From NCBI GenBank assembly GCA_016647705.1, contig CM028334.1, positions 15,546,402-15,610,401 on the forward strand: a DNA stretch of 64,000 nt, read 5' to 3'. The notes under the pieces are model-generated. The model worked only from the letters and a program-made list of their open reading frames with translations, did not search any database and was not told the DNA's origin. Source of the DNA: Eucommia ulmoides. Taxonomy: Eukaryota > Streptophyta > Magnoliopsida > Garryales > Eucommiaceae. Shown one piece after another: positions 21,586 to 31,066 of the stretch; the first letter of the stretch is position 1, and every line of letters starts with the position of its first letter. The position numbers and the translations under genes are program-made.

Positions 21586-23725
21586 TATTGATCCTAAGAT
21601 TTTGATAATCAATTAAGTATTGATGTTTTGGTAGAACTAATGTTTTAATTGAGTGTTTTAGCGATTTAAAATTTCAAGTGATGAAGATGACAAATTAAAT
21701 GGATACTAAATGATGAAATTGAAGATATTGAAGATTTAAGAGTTTGAAGAAATTAGGGAAAACAATCTAGGTAAATTTCAACTCTTAATATCTTATTTAG
21801 GAAAATACACATGACACAAAATGTATTTTCTCATTTATGTGTGTATTGATTAAGTTAAATTATTTGCTCCTATGTGAATTGAGAAGAAATAATTTTGAAT
21901 GACTAAAATGAAATATAAGAATATTAGTGGAACTTATTTTAACAGAGAAAATGGTTAAAGGGATGAAAACGTAAAAGAAAATGAGTTAAAAACGTATTCA
22001 GAGAAGAAATCCAGAAAACAACAGTTAACTGGTGAGTCGACCAGATCAAGTAGTTGTAACATCTTGTATCTCTAAGTCGACCAACAGGTCGATCAGCCAA
22101 GAAGGGTTGAACTCTTTGAATCAACAAGTCGACTGATAAGTCGACCGGTGAAAGAAAGACCAACTCTCTGAATCTACAAATCGACTAGGCGGTCGACCGA
22201 TGAACTGCATTGACTACATCCTGAATCTCCCAGTCGACTGAATGCGCTGTTTCAGGATATTGTTTTATCCGAGATTAAATCCAATAGTAGCAGTTTTTTG
22301 TTGGGATTTAAGAGAGATTTCGAGGATATTCTTTATATTTAAGATATAGTTCATATATTAATTAAATCCTATTAATATGGTTCATCAAATATTAATATTT
22401 CTCAATTTAGTACTTGAAATAAATTTTATTCTTATTAATTAAGATTGATAAATACTTTGGAGGTTTAATTGAGAGATTTGAAAGTTGTTTTTAAGTGGAA
22501 ATTGAACCAAAATGAAGTCCTTATGATATAAGGGGTCTGTCTATAAGTGCTTTTAATTGCCATGACATATGTAAACTAGTCATTAGAAGGCTGATTTCAT
22601 ATTCCTTTAAATAGACCTATGAATTTCATATATCATTAAGCAGTAAATAAGAGAGAAATCATATCATATCATTTGTGAGCTTTTATAAGAGTTATCCTTA
22701 TGAAATATTGTGAGTTTTTCTGAGAGGCGATCTTGAAGATCAACTATTGTTAATCTTTGTTGCTTTTGGATCTAAAGTTACATTACTTTATCTAATTATT
22801 CTGTGGATTCCAGGTGAGATATTTCCAATTAATTTTTATTGTGCATTACTTGTTTATTATTGGAAATTGATCTTAGAAATTATTTCTGATTTTTGAAGAA
22901 AATATTTTTACAAACAATTTCTTGAATTTGATTACGTGCTCAAATTTGCTACCTACATTTTGTTAAAATCAAATTTTTCTATCTCACATTTTTCTATCAC
23001 TAGTTGGGATATTTATTGAGTTATTATTTATCTGGAGTGGTAGAAGCTCCGAGTGAGATTTTTTACTTATCAATTTGTATTGGTGAGTAGTGTGATGGGT
23101 TAAATACTGTTGGAGGAATTTAATTAGGGATAACCGGGTTTCAGTCTCTTCTTGTAAAGAGATTGAGGTAGTGATTCTTTCTAGATAGAATTGCGTTGCG
23201 AGTGATTTGTAAATATTTCATCCTTACCTAGGAAAATGATAGTTAGAGTGTTTTGTGAGGTTTTGATTCTTGAGCCTAAGGTATAAAAGGAATTAGGTTA
23301 ATATTTAGTCTGTAAAAAGATAGGTTATTCTTGAACCTGTAAAAAGTAGAGGTTATTCCTTAACCTGAAAAAAGGATTTTTGTAAAGGTTGATTCTGAGC
23401 GTGTAAAAAAATTGGTGTGTGGGTTTGGTTCCTATATTTAAAAGAATTTTGAGAATTAGTGGGTGCGAATCTCCATAGAGCTTGGAGGACTAGACTAGCC
23501 AAGAGTAGCTTGGTGAACCAAGATATATCTTGGTGTGTTGCAATATTTAATTTGTTTATTTTTACTATTTGGTGTGCACTTAGTTGATTATTCAATTCCG
23601 CTGTGATATAAAGATAATAATTAATTTAGAATTAAAATTTATTATTTGATTTATTGAAGTTTTATTCTGATTATTTTTTAAATACTCAATTCACCTCCCC
23701 TCTTAGGTATTCCTCTGGGCCAACA
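21586..23725 (+). repeat. Gag-only Copia element, 3' LTR
   Basis: Collinear with 16527-18651 over its full length with scattered substitutions. It starts TATTGATCC (the 5' LTR has TGTTGATCC), a point change in the terminal dinucleotide. It ends GGGCCAACA at 23725. Confidence 0.88.
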
Positions 23726-24318
23726 TTATCTATATACATATTGGTACAACAAAATACAAGGGGCATGTATTTTTATAGTTTTGTGTGTTTGCATTTTGTC
23801 TATGGAATGTTGTTGTGCGTCACATGGAACAAGCCTTTTTATAAAGGTATATATTTGATTATTGGATGTTCAACCAATAAAAAAAAATAGAATGAAAAAA
23901 AAAGGTAGACCCACTAATGTTCTTGTTTTCAATAATCTGTTTCTCAATTTCCACCGTTGATGGATGTTCATGTTCTTGTGTGTGTCGAAAATCCAGATGC
24001 ATCTGCTTTTGTGTGTGCCTACAGTATTCTTGCATGTTTTGTTTTCGATCAATTTGAAGTTGTTGCGAATGTTTCATGTGTGGATGTTTATATATTGGCA
24101 TGCTATATTGTGGTAATGTTCTTTGTGCTCAATGAATGTTTATTTTTTAGCTGTTATTTTTGTGAATATCCAAACTGATTTTGTATATAAACGCACATAT
24201 TGTTCACTTAGTTTTGAAGAGGCACTGTGAAAATGTTCATACGTGATTCCTTACCTATTTGACGTATTTGTGAATGTCCATATGATTGTAAATATCCATA
24301 AATATTGTGAATATCTAT
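23726..24318. other. MULE-flank sequence, no gene recognised
   Basis: Contains direct repeats of TTGTGAATGTCCATATGA-like text around 24250-24318 that continue past the chromovirus-like insertion at 26134-26190. These look like sub-terminal repeats of the MULE. The 73-codon frame at 23957-24178 is hydrophobic and unassigned. No convincing terminal inverted repeat was found. Confidence 0.45.
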
Positions 24319-26133
24319 TGTAATACCCTGAAAATTTATATTTTGAAAAATATTATTTTATATAAGTTTAATATTTTTTAAGTTTAATATTTTTGGAGAC
24401 GATTTTGTAAATTTGTGGTTTACATTTATACTTTATAATTTTTGGAGTTAAATGTTAAAGTTATATTTTTTTAAATATTATTTTAATATTTTTGGGTTAT
24501 TTTGCATATTATGAAATTTAGAATAAATATTTAATAATTTTGAAGAGATAAGTGTAATTATTGGATCTAATATGAATTATTTTCTAAATATGGGTTTTAA
24601 ATGTAATTTTGAAATTCTTAATATAGAAGCAAGTCATTTGTGACTATAACATTATACATGTGTATTATGGATGGCAAAGGACACGTGCTATGATATATAG
24701 ATGATAATAAAAGTAATATAAAGAAATAAGAAAGAGATGATTATGGGAGGACTTAATCTTTATCTTAGGAGAGATATTAGATGGTTGTGGTTCTTAAAGG
24801 TGGTAAAAATTGTTTCAGTGCCGTGATCTGGAAATTTCGTCTTATATATATATATATACACGCGCGCGCGCTAATATGTTTCAGAAGGAGAAAAATATTT
24901 CTGGTCGAATTTCGACTTTGGTTTTCAGGTACAATTTTTAACTCTTCTAATATATGTATTTAATTTCTATATTCTGAGATTTAGATTATTTATGTCGGTG
25001 AATTATAGTTGTTAGTTTGCATGAAATAATTATGATTATGTGAAAATTATGTGAAAATCATGTCAATGTGTTTTATCTATGGTATTAATTAAATGAACGT
25101 ATTAGGGGAGTTGAAATTCTACTGAGTTTGACTCACAACCTCACAGTTTTGATTGGAGGGTCCGAAAAAACGAAACGGCGACAGGAATTTGATTTGAATT
25201 TCTACTACTGTAATAATTGTAATTAATATTTGTCGTTGTAAAAATTGTTTCGATAAATTGAGTATAATTATTGTTGCCATATTGTAAAATTTTAAATCGA
25301 CAATTATAACGGTTATTTACTATTGTAAGGATGGAATCGATAAATCAAAAAATTATTATTATCAGGCGTTGTATTGTAAAAATTTCTCGGATTTAAAATT
25401 GACAAATTTGATGATTATTGGAGTCAAGGAATTGGAATTTGAAAATATATTACTATTATCTGAGAAGTTACATTATTAGATAAAATAATGTATTATTGGT
25501 TATCTATAGGACTAACATTCACTATATATTTATCCGATCACCGTACAAATAATGATCACTATATTCTACTAAGCATTGGATAATTAATATCACTCTAAAT
25601 AATAGAAATATACTGTACATATATAATATGTACGGTTAATGATCACCATATTTACAATCTAATAGTATAAAATCTATATTATTTATTAATAATATAGTGA
25701 TCATCATTTAGAATATTATGTTACAAGATAGGGAAATATTTATATGACATATTATCTTGATAAAATTGTAATAGTTATATTTATTATTCACATTGTAAAA
25801 TCGATTCGATAAATTGATAAATTATAAATTCAATTAAGTATCGCCGCCACATTGTAAATAAAATTATTTTCATAAAACGAATTATTAATTACTTGACATC
25901 ATTGTATTATAAAATTTACCAGATTTTATAGAATAAAAATTCGGTCAAACGGTTTTAGTGTTAATTCTCCAAAAGGAGAAACCCTGTGGCGACCCTGGGA
26001 GACCGGGCCGTTACAGGTGGTATCAGAGCAAAATCATTAGTAATACTAATTAATCTATAAATGATAAAATGTTTTGGGAAGAATTCTCTATAGGAGAAAC
26101 CAAGTAGCGGCCTTGGGAGGCCGGGTCGTTACA
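24319..26133 (+). mobile_element. Chromovirus-like Ty3/gypsy element reduced to 5' LTR, primer site and 3' LTR tip
   Basis: Starts TGTAATACCCTGAAAAT and ends GGGTCGTTACA, with a perfect TCTAT duplication at 24314-24318 and 26134-26138. The 5' LTR (24319-26015) ends GACCGGGCCGTTACA. It is followed by an intact tRNA-iMet primer site TGGTATCAGAGC at 26018-26029. About 50 bases later the LTR end recurs (26080-26133). All coding sequence and most of the 3' LTR are gone. The LTR start and the primer site suit Tekay/Del-like chromoviruses. A (TA)7-(CG)6 microsatellite sits at 24844-24871. Confidence 0.88.
26018..26029 (+). other. Primer-binding site, tRNA-iMet type
   Basis: TGGTATCAGAGC matches the 3' end of plant initiator-methionine tRNA in complement. 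It lies two bases after the 5' LTR terminus. Confidence 0.88.
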
Positions 26134-26211
26134 TCTATAATCGGTTGTGAATGTCCATAATGCATTGTGAATGTCCATATGAGAATGCAATATTTCCTTA
26201 ATATCCGCTAA

Positions 26212-26835
26212 CATTTTTGCAAATGGTCTGTAGCACTGCGGAATATTAAACCAAAAACAAAAAATAAGTCTCAATCTCAAAAGAGACCGTTTTTGTACCG
26301 ATTTAATCTCAAACAAACATTCAATTTACTTAAGGAATGCAAGCTCAACAAGAAGCACAAGGAATTGTTGTCAAAGACGTCTTTGGCAAAAATATTTGAG
26401 ACATTGTACGACAGTAAATTGTCATTGGAAAACGTTCAAAATAATTACAATCTAACAGAGAGAGTGATTGTAAGCTACTATTCATCCCGGGGGATATTCA
26501 GATTGGGGGATAAACGTGTTAGGATAACACCGCTTGATATCCAAGTGATATTCGAGCTGCCTTTGGCGGACAAGCCTGTCGTGCAAAACCGATACACACG
26601 GACCGACTCTGCATTCCTCAGCAAACTAACATATCAACCCCGCGAGTTCAATGGGATATCCAAGTTACTTCTTGGTAACCGGTGGGATGATCATAGTTTC
26701 GTCTTCTTTCTACACCGGCCTCTCAAGTGTCGGGACGCCAAAAATTCTTTCCGAGTATGTTCATCTATAGTAATCCACAAAAAAATACACCTCAATGAAT
26801 GTAAGCATGTTTTGGCCGCTCTTCAAGATAGTTAA
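26212..26835 (+). pseudogene. Plant-mobile-domain/DUF1985-like ORF facing the MULE transposase
   Basis: A long open frame from after a stop at 26209 to TAA 26833-26835. It has no good ATG; a TGTAG acceptor-like site at about 26233 suggests it is an internal exon. The middle reads TSLAKIFETLYDSKLSLENV, then SSRGIFRLGDKRVRITPLDI and QVIFELPLADKPV. This resembles the plant mobile domain / DUF1985 fold (a helix, then F-x-L-G-x-x-x-x-x-x-T-P-x-D-V-x-x-I-x-G-L-P). Such domains are often carried with Ulp1-like protease genes inside MULEs. The last 60 codons overlap the antisense MULE C-terminus, so the true product is shorter. No Ulp1 catalytic part is visible. Confidence 0.5.
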
Positions 26836-27374
26836 ACATGCGTGTATGCATGAGAAGTTGGTGACCTGCCAATTCAAACATGTGCATGACATATTGTTCA
26901 AATCAACCAACACAGACGTGTGGGACAAAACTTCGTAAACGCTATTCCCATATTCAATGGTTGTCCATGTTCATCCTAAGCTAATACTTTGTGCAATCAT
27001 TTCATCGTGGCACGGCAAAATAACTCCCATTATCGTCAACGACTCAGTACATCTGACGGACATTTGTGACATTAACTTACATCTGATTTTGTCAACCATC
27101 ATTATAATCGCCAGGTGTTGCAAGTCACGAATCCATGCATTGAAGAATTCTGCAAGGTTCAATGACATTTCACCATATCTTTTGCCTCGAAAGAACAGGT
27201 TAAAAAATCTATCCGACAGAATGTCATGTAAGAGATTTTCAACTCGGTCTCTGCCCTTGGTCTTTAGGTTGTCAAGCATTTTGTTATATTTGTCAATTGT
27301 CATCGCGTATGCTATTTTTGTAAATTTGAACAACAAGCTCCCTTTGAATCCTTGATTCATTCCAATCAACTTGT
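26625..27374 (-). pseudogene. MULE transposase, C-terminal half with SWIM zinc finger
   Basis: Read on the minus strand from 27369: GMNQGFKGSLLFKFTKIAYA, then RFFNLFFRGKRYGEMSLNLA and EFFNAWIRDLQHL. After a stop near 26971 come LVDLNNMSCTCLNWQVTNFS and CIHACLTIL, and later TYSERIFGVPTLERPV and MIIPPVTKK. These are hallmarks of plant MuDR-type transposases: the F-F-x-G-K-R-Y-G-x-M-(S/T)-x-N-x-A-E-S-F-N block, the SWIM finger C-x-C-x(n)-C-x-H, and the V-P-P-x-x-x-R tail. The first codons join in frame with 31067 once element D is removed. Confidence 0.88.
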
Positions 27375-29327
27375 TCAAAACTTGGCTAGTCCTCGAGCCA
27401 AACACAAACACTAAAATGAAAAATACACAAACAAAAATAAATAACAAACAACCTAAAAACAATCTAAACATAACAACATGGGAGTTTTAAATTCTTCTAA
27501 TGGCCTATTTATTTTTCCCTCAACAACCGCCAGTATTATCGAGTTCAGGCGGTAACACACAGCATGTAATGTTCTAGAATTTTGACATGCAATAATGGTG
27601 AACGTTATTCTAGATCCTTTAAACGTGTTAGTGCGAGACTCAATAATATAACTATACAACGATCGGATTGGATTATCCACCAACAAAATTCATGAGTTAA
27701 GGATTACCATAGGCTTGATTGGGGTCCACTTTCTACTAATGTAGGTTTGGTAGCTCATGAAGATCATTAGGGCTTGGTTCGGTTAAGGTTAATTTGGCCA
27801 AGGGTATTTCAGAATAGAAAACTGCTTAACGTTGTTAACTTAACGTTACCCGCTCAATGCTTGGCACATTCACTCTCGAATCCCCATAGAAAGATTGGAA
27901 ACAATCCTGAACATGCATTGAAGACTGACGTACTCACTTGTCAAAAGAAACAGAAATAAAAACCGTATTTACATTTGGTTCTTTATTTTTTTTATTTTTT
28001 ATTTTCTATTTTATTTTCTTTTCTTTTCAACGAACACACCCCCAAACTTATTTGAATATTACAATTGAAGGGGTGTGTGAAATACAAATGAAAAACGACA
28101 AGTGAGTACTCAAATACCGAACCAATTTGAAGTTTGCCCTAATCCCAACCGCTCACATCAAGAAGCCTTTGCAATGGCTAACCTGATTCACTTAAATGTG
28201 CCTTTAGATTCAGCGATAAAGGACTGAAAGGAATTCAATTGGCCGTGGTATTGGTTTATGTGTTCTAAATTGAATATGCATTTAGACTTCGACAGGGTGA
28301 CGAGGGATAAACATGTAACAAGGTAGGCTTAAAAAGGCTCAAGCGACAAAGAGAATGCCTAAATCACGTCTCCTGAACTACCTCGCCTAGGATTTCGCCT
28401 CAAGCTTCCCCTCAATCAAGTTCTAGAATCCTTAATGTGTCATGAATTTGGTTAATCGATAATCGTTCTCAAATCAATTGAATAACTATACATTGAGTCT
28501 ATGTGCCGATGCAAATTAGGATCTACAATAATTTTAACCAAAATGCATAGTCAAGCACACAGAATCACACATGCATGGGTATTACCCTTGACTTCGAAAA
28601 CAACTAGGGGTAATTTTCATCATCGGGTGACGGCCCAGATGAATGCAAAACTCAACATATAAACAACAACACAAAAACATAAACACATTCTAACCTAAAT
28701 ACGCATGCAATACGAAAAACGATAACACTTAAACTGACATACTACTACTACACATCACCCCCAAACTTAAAGTGGACAGTGTCCTCAGCAAACCTAATCA
28801 TCATTCTCAACATATGAAATTTAAAGCATGCTGACGAAGGGTGTTTAGAACACTTACCTGGGAGGTGAGAGGATCTCGCCTCCGAATCAAGTCGGATGGG
28901 ATGGATCAAAAAGAATTACTTGGGTTGCCTCCCAAGAAGCGCGTGGTTTAATGTCCTCGGCCCGACATTTTCAGAACGCCCTCAAGATTGGTGAGGTTTT
29001 GCTTTGGATGGCTCAAACTCTCAACGTAACGCCTTACCGGCTTATGTGCTTGGCCAAGCACAATAAACGGCTTGGAATCCCATTGAAAGGGATGCATCAA
29101 TACCCGTTAATCTAACATCGCCAAGTACCCTGCATTGGAAATAAAAACAAAACTACAAATAAAAATTATATACAAATAAATGCCTAAAGTAAAAGTAGGT
29201 CATTTACACACAATATCAATACTAATGAAATCGCCAATCCCGGAAATACGAAACACTTGATTCTCCTATCTAAAACTTAAGTCTCTGGAGCCGTTACCGT
29301 TTTTTTCCAACAATAACATCAAAACAA
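27375..29327 (-). other. Element D interior, conserved non-coding block
   Basis: Minus-strand landmarks match element A in order: TTGAGGGCGTT and the stretch around 28920-28950 with AAGCGCGTGG / GGAGGCAACCCA text, TTTAAGTTTGGGGGTGATG near 28750-28765, the motif near 28620 (CATCGGGTGACGGCCCAGAT on the plus strand), the tract AATAAGTTTGGGGGTGTGTT near 28036-28055, and CTCGAGGACTAGC near 27395. No gag or pol is present. The 77-codon minus frame at 27453-27686 lies in this block and is not thought to be coding. Confidence 0.75.
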
Positions 29328-29345
29328 TCCCCGGCAACGGCACCA
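29328..29345 (-). other. Primer-binding site of element D, tRNA-Asp type
   Basis: The minus strand reads TGGTGCCGTTGCCGGGGA. It differs by one base from the complement of the plant tRNA-Asp 3' end (TGGCGCCGTTGCCGGGGA). It begins six bases after the LTR end (CTACCA). Confidence 0.85.
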
Positions 29346-29351
29346 AAAATT

Positions 29352-31066
29352 TGGTAGCGCGTGAATACGCCGCTACTTACTCTCGCAAGTATACGAGGTC
29401 TAAGTTTTAATATAGTGTGATCGTTAAGATCGGGTTATCGTATCCACAGGGATTGTTGTCGTTACTATCGAATACCGCGTTTGTCATAACCTAACTTTAT
29501 TTAGACGAAAACAAATGTAATTAATTACTTAAACTAATACTAATATATCCTAAATTAACTACACTATTATGTTAATATGTTTTTAGGGTGAAAAATTGCA
29601 TAGGGATTAACGTGTTTACAAATACGTGTTCAATTCCGATTTACTCGCATTTACGTTGTTCGACCTATTTGACAACCTCGGTACGTAAACTCCACCGCCA
29701 CATCTTCCGAGTGTAAGACGGGAGAATACATGACTTCGAGCCAACGAAGAGGTCCCCCTCAACGTCTTAACGACCCTAGGTCATGTGAGTCTAGCCTAGC
29801 GTCATTGATTGCACACAATCCAACTCCCTCCCGGGTTATTGGATCGTCGCGTTGTATTTACCCTATCGACAATCTCCGTTCTAAAACTCCATCGCCACCT
29901 CTTCCGAGTGTAAGACGAAGGATATAACGCAACTTCGAGTCAACGCCAAAGTCCTCCTCAATGTCTTAATGACCCTAGGTAGCGTGTGTCTAGTCCCACG
30001 TCATCGATTGTCCACAATCCAACTCCCTCCCGGGTTATTGAATCGTGGCGTTTGTTTACCCTAATCCGAATCCGGGATTTTGACAAAATCCCGTATTCTT
30101 CATTTATCAATCCAAGCATAATAAACAAATAATACGATAAATACAATCAAACTACGAAGAACAATCACAAACGAAACACCGAAATCATACAAACAATGTA
30201 TTTATAAATATAGTGTTAATCCTTACTACAATCCATATTTAGCTCAGGGCCATAGCTGCATATACAATGAAATAACGAGCTAAATATGCTCACATGCTCC
30301 TAGGATAAAGAAATAGGAAAAAACAATCGAAGAACTTAGCCTCGTCCGAAGATAAATCGCTAAGAACGCTCCACGATCGATTCGCCGTCTTCTCCACTTC
30401 GGGATGCGAGCTCCATACCTAAAATTCCTAACCCTTGGCTTAAATATAGCCTAAGGGGCTCAAAAATGCAAGAGAGAGAAGAGAGATCCCGTCCAAGGGG
30501 GAAGAGAAGGGATATTTATAGCAAAAATATCCTAAAAATATCTAAAGGCTGTGCAGGGCAAATCCGCCTAGGCGGTGGAAATTGCTCCTAGGCGGAGTTA
30601 GGTCGGTTAAGTCTAATCGCCTGGGCGGTGAAGTAGGCGGTGGACTAGAGAACATTCTGTTGGATTTTTGCCTAGGCAGTAGAAATTCCGCCTAGGCGAG
30701 CGGCTGTCAGTAGCCTTTCTTCGTCCTCTACTGGATTTCTGCCTAAGCGGTAGAATTTCTGCTTAGGCGATCGTTCGTCAGTAACATTTTGTTCTTCTCT
30801 GCATTTTCACCGCTTAAGCGGTGGTCTGGACGCTTAAGCGGTGGGCCTGTTTCGTCTTTTAACCTCTGAGCTTGTTTATCCACGTAACTTCGAACCGCTT
30901 TGGTTCGATCTCATTGTTTTAGCTCCAGTTTTCTATTTTTTTGACCCACAGACCTGAGTTATACAAAAAGTATAAATACTAATTAAAACATAATAAAAAT
31001 AATTATAAACATATTCGAAAACTAACCAATTCGGGTTAGAAATAGATAGGTTTTTCACACCTATCA
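29352..31066 (-). repeat. Element D LTR with duplicated module and eight or so palindromes
   Basis: Reads TGATAGGTGTGAAAAACC to GCGCTACCA on the minus strand, 1715 bases. A roughly 197-bp module occurs twice in tandem (phase points 29690 and 29887). The U3 part (30560-30850) holds a dense palindrome cluster with CCTAGG and CTTAAG cores. A TATA box lies at 30513-30520. It is the longest LTR of the family here because of the duplication and the larger palindrome cluster. Confidence 0.88.
30560..30850. promoter_or_regulatory. Palindrome cluster with CCTAGG and CTTAAG cores
   Basis: Within about 290 bases: CCGCCTAGGCGGTGG (30569), GCTCCTAGGCGGAG (30587), CGCCTGGGCGGTG (30620), GCCTAGGCAGTAG (30669), CCGCCTAGGCGAGCGG (30689), CTGCCTAAGCGGTAG (30738), CTGCTTAGGCGATCG (30757), CACCGCTTAAGCGGTG (30808) and ACGCTTAAGCGGTGG (30829). 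They are separated by AT-balanced spacers. It is not a CRISPR array: spacing is irregular and the units are palindromes with changing cores. Confidence 0.75.

Larger units (their letters stand above)
16527..23725 (+). mobile_element. Gag-only, Sirevirus-like Copia element (TR-GAG type)
   Basis: LTRs at 16527-18651 and 21586-23725 begin TGTTGATCCTAAG / TATTGATCCTAAG and end GGGCCAACA. The flanks CTATC (16522-16526) and TTATC (23726-23730) form a four-of-five TSD. The 2.9 kb interior holds one gag ORF with a zinc knuckle and 1.8 kb of non-coding DNA with several purine tracts, but no pol. The long LTRs and multiple purine tracts resemble Sireviruses. Because gag is almost open while pol is wholly absent, this fits the terminal-repeat-with-GAG class of non-autonomous elements. 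Confidence 0.85.
27375..31066 (-). mobile_element. Element D: gypsy-family insertion with a single LTR and perfect TSD
   Basis: On the minus strand the element begins with an LTR (31066 down to 29352), then a tRNA-Asp-type primer site, then 2 kb of family interior. It stops at GACTAGCCAAGTTTTGA (27375), which corresponds to the polypurine-tract position just before the 3' LTR in element A. There is no 3' LTR. Yet CTTGT flanks it exactly at 27370-27374 and 31067-31071. Removing the element and one CTTGT restores the MULE frame (KDK then LIGMNQG). So this is an integrated one-LTR copy, or one whose 3' LTR was cut out precisely. Confidence 0.85.

Noticed and set aside
21939-22163. Minus-strand 74-codon frame with repeated VDLSVD-like words
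   Set aside because: It is the translation of the GTCGAC dyad cluster in the Copia LTR, not a protein.
29730-29927. Plus-strand frame whose start (MTSSQRRGPPQRLNDPRS) recurs almost unchanged at 56011-56196, suggesting a conserved small protein
   Set aside because: Both lie in the same antisense LTR module of the gypsy family (LTRs D and E). The likeness is due to LTR homology, the ends differ, and other copies break the frame.
30560-30850. Possible CRISPR-like repeat/spacer array
   Set aside because: Units are palindromes with changing cores and irregular spacing inside a plant LTR. No constant direct repeat is present and the context is eukaryotic.
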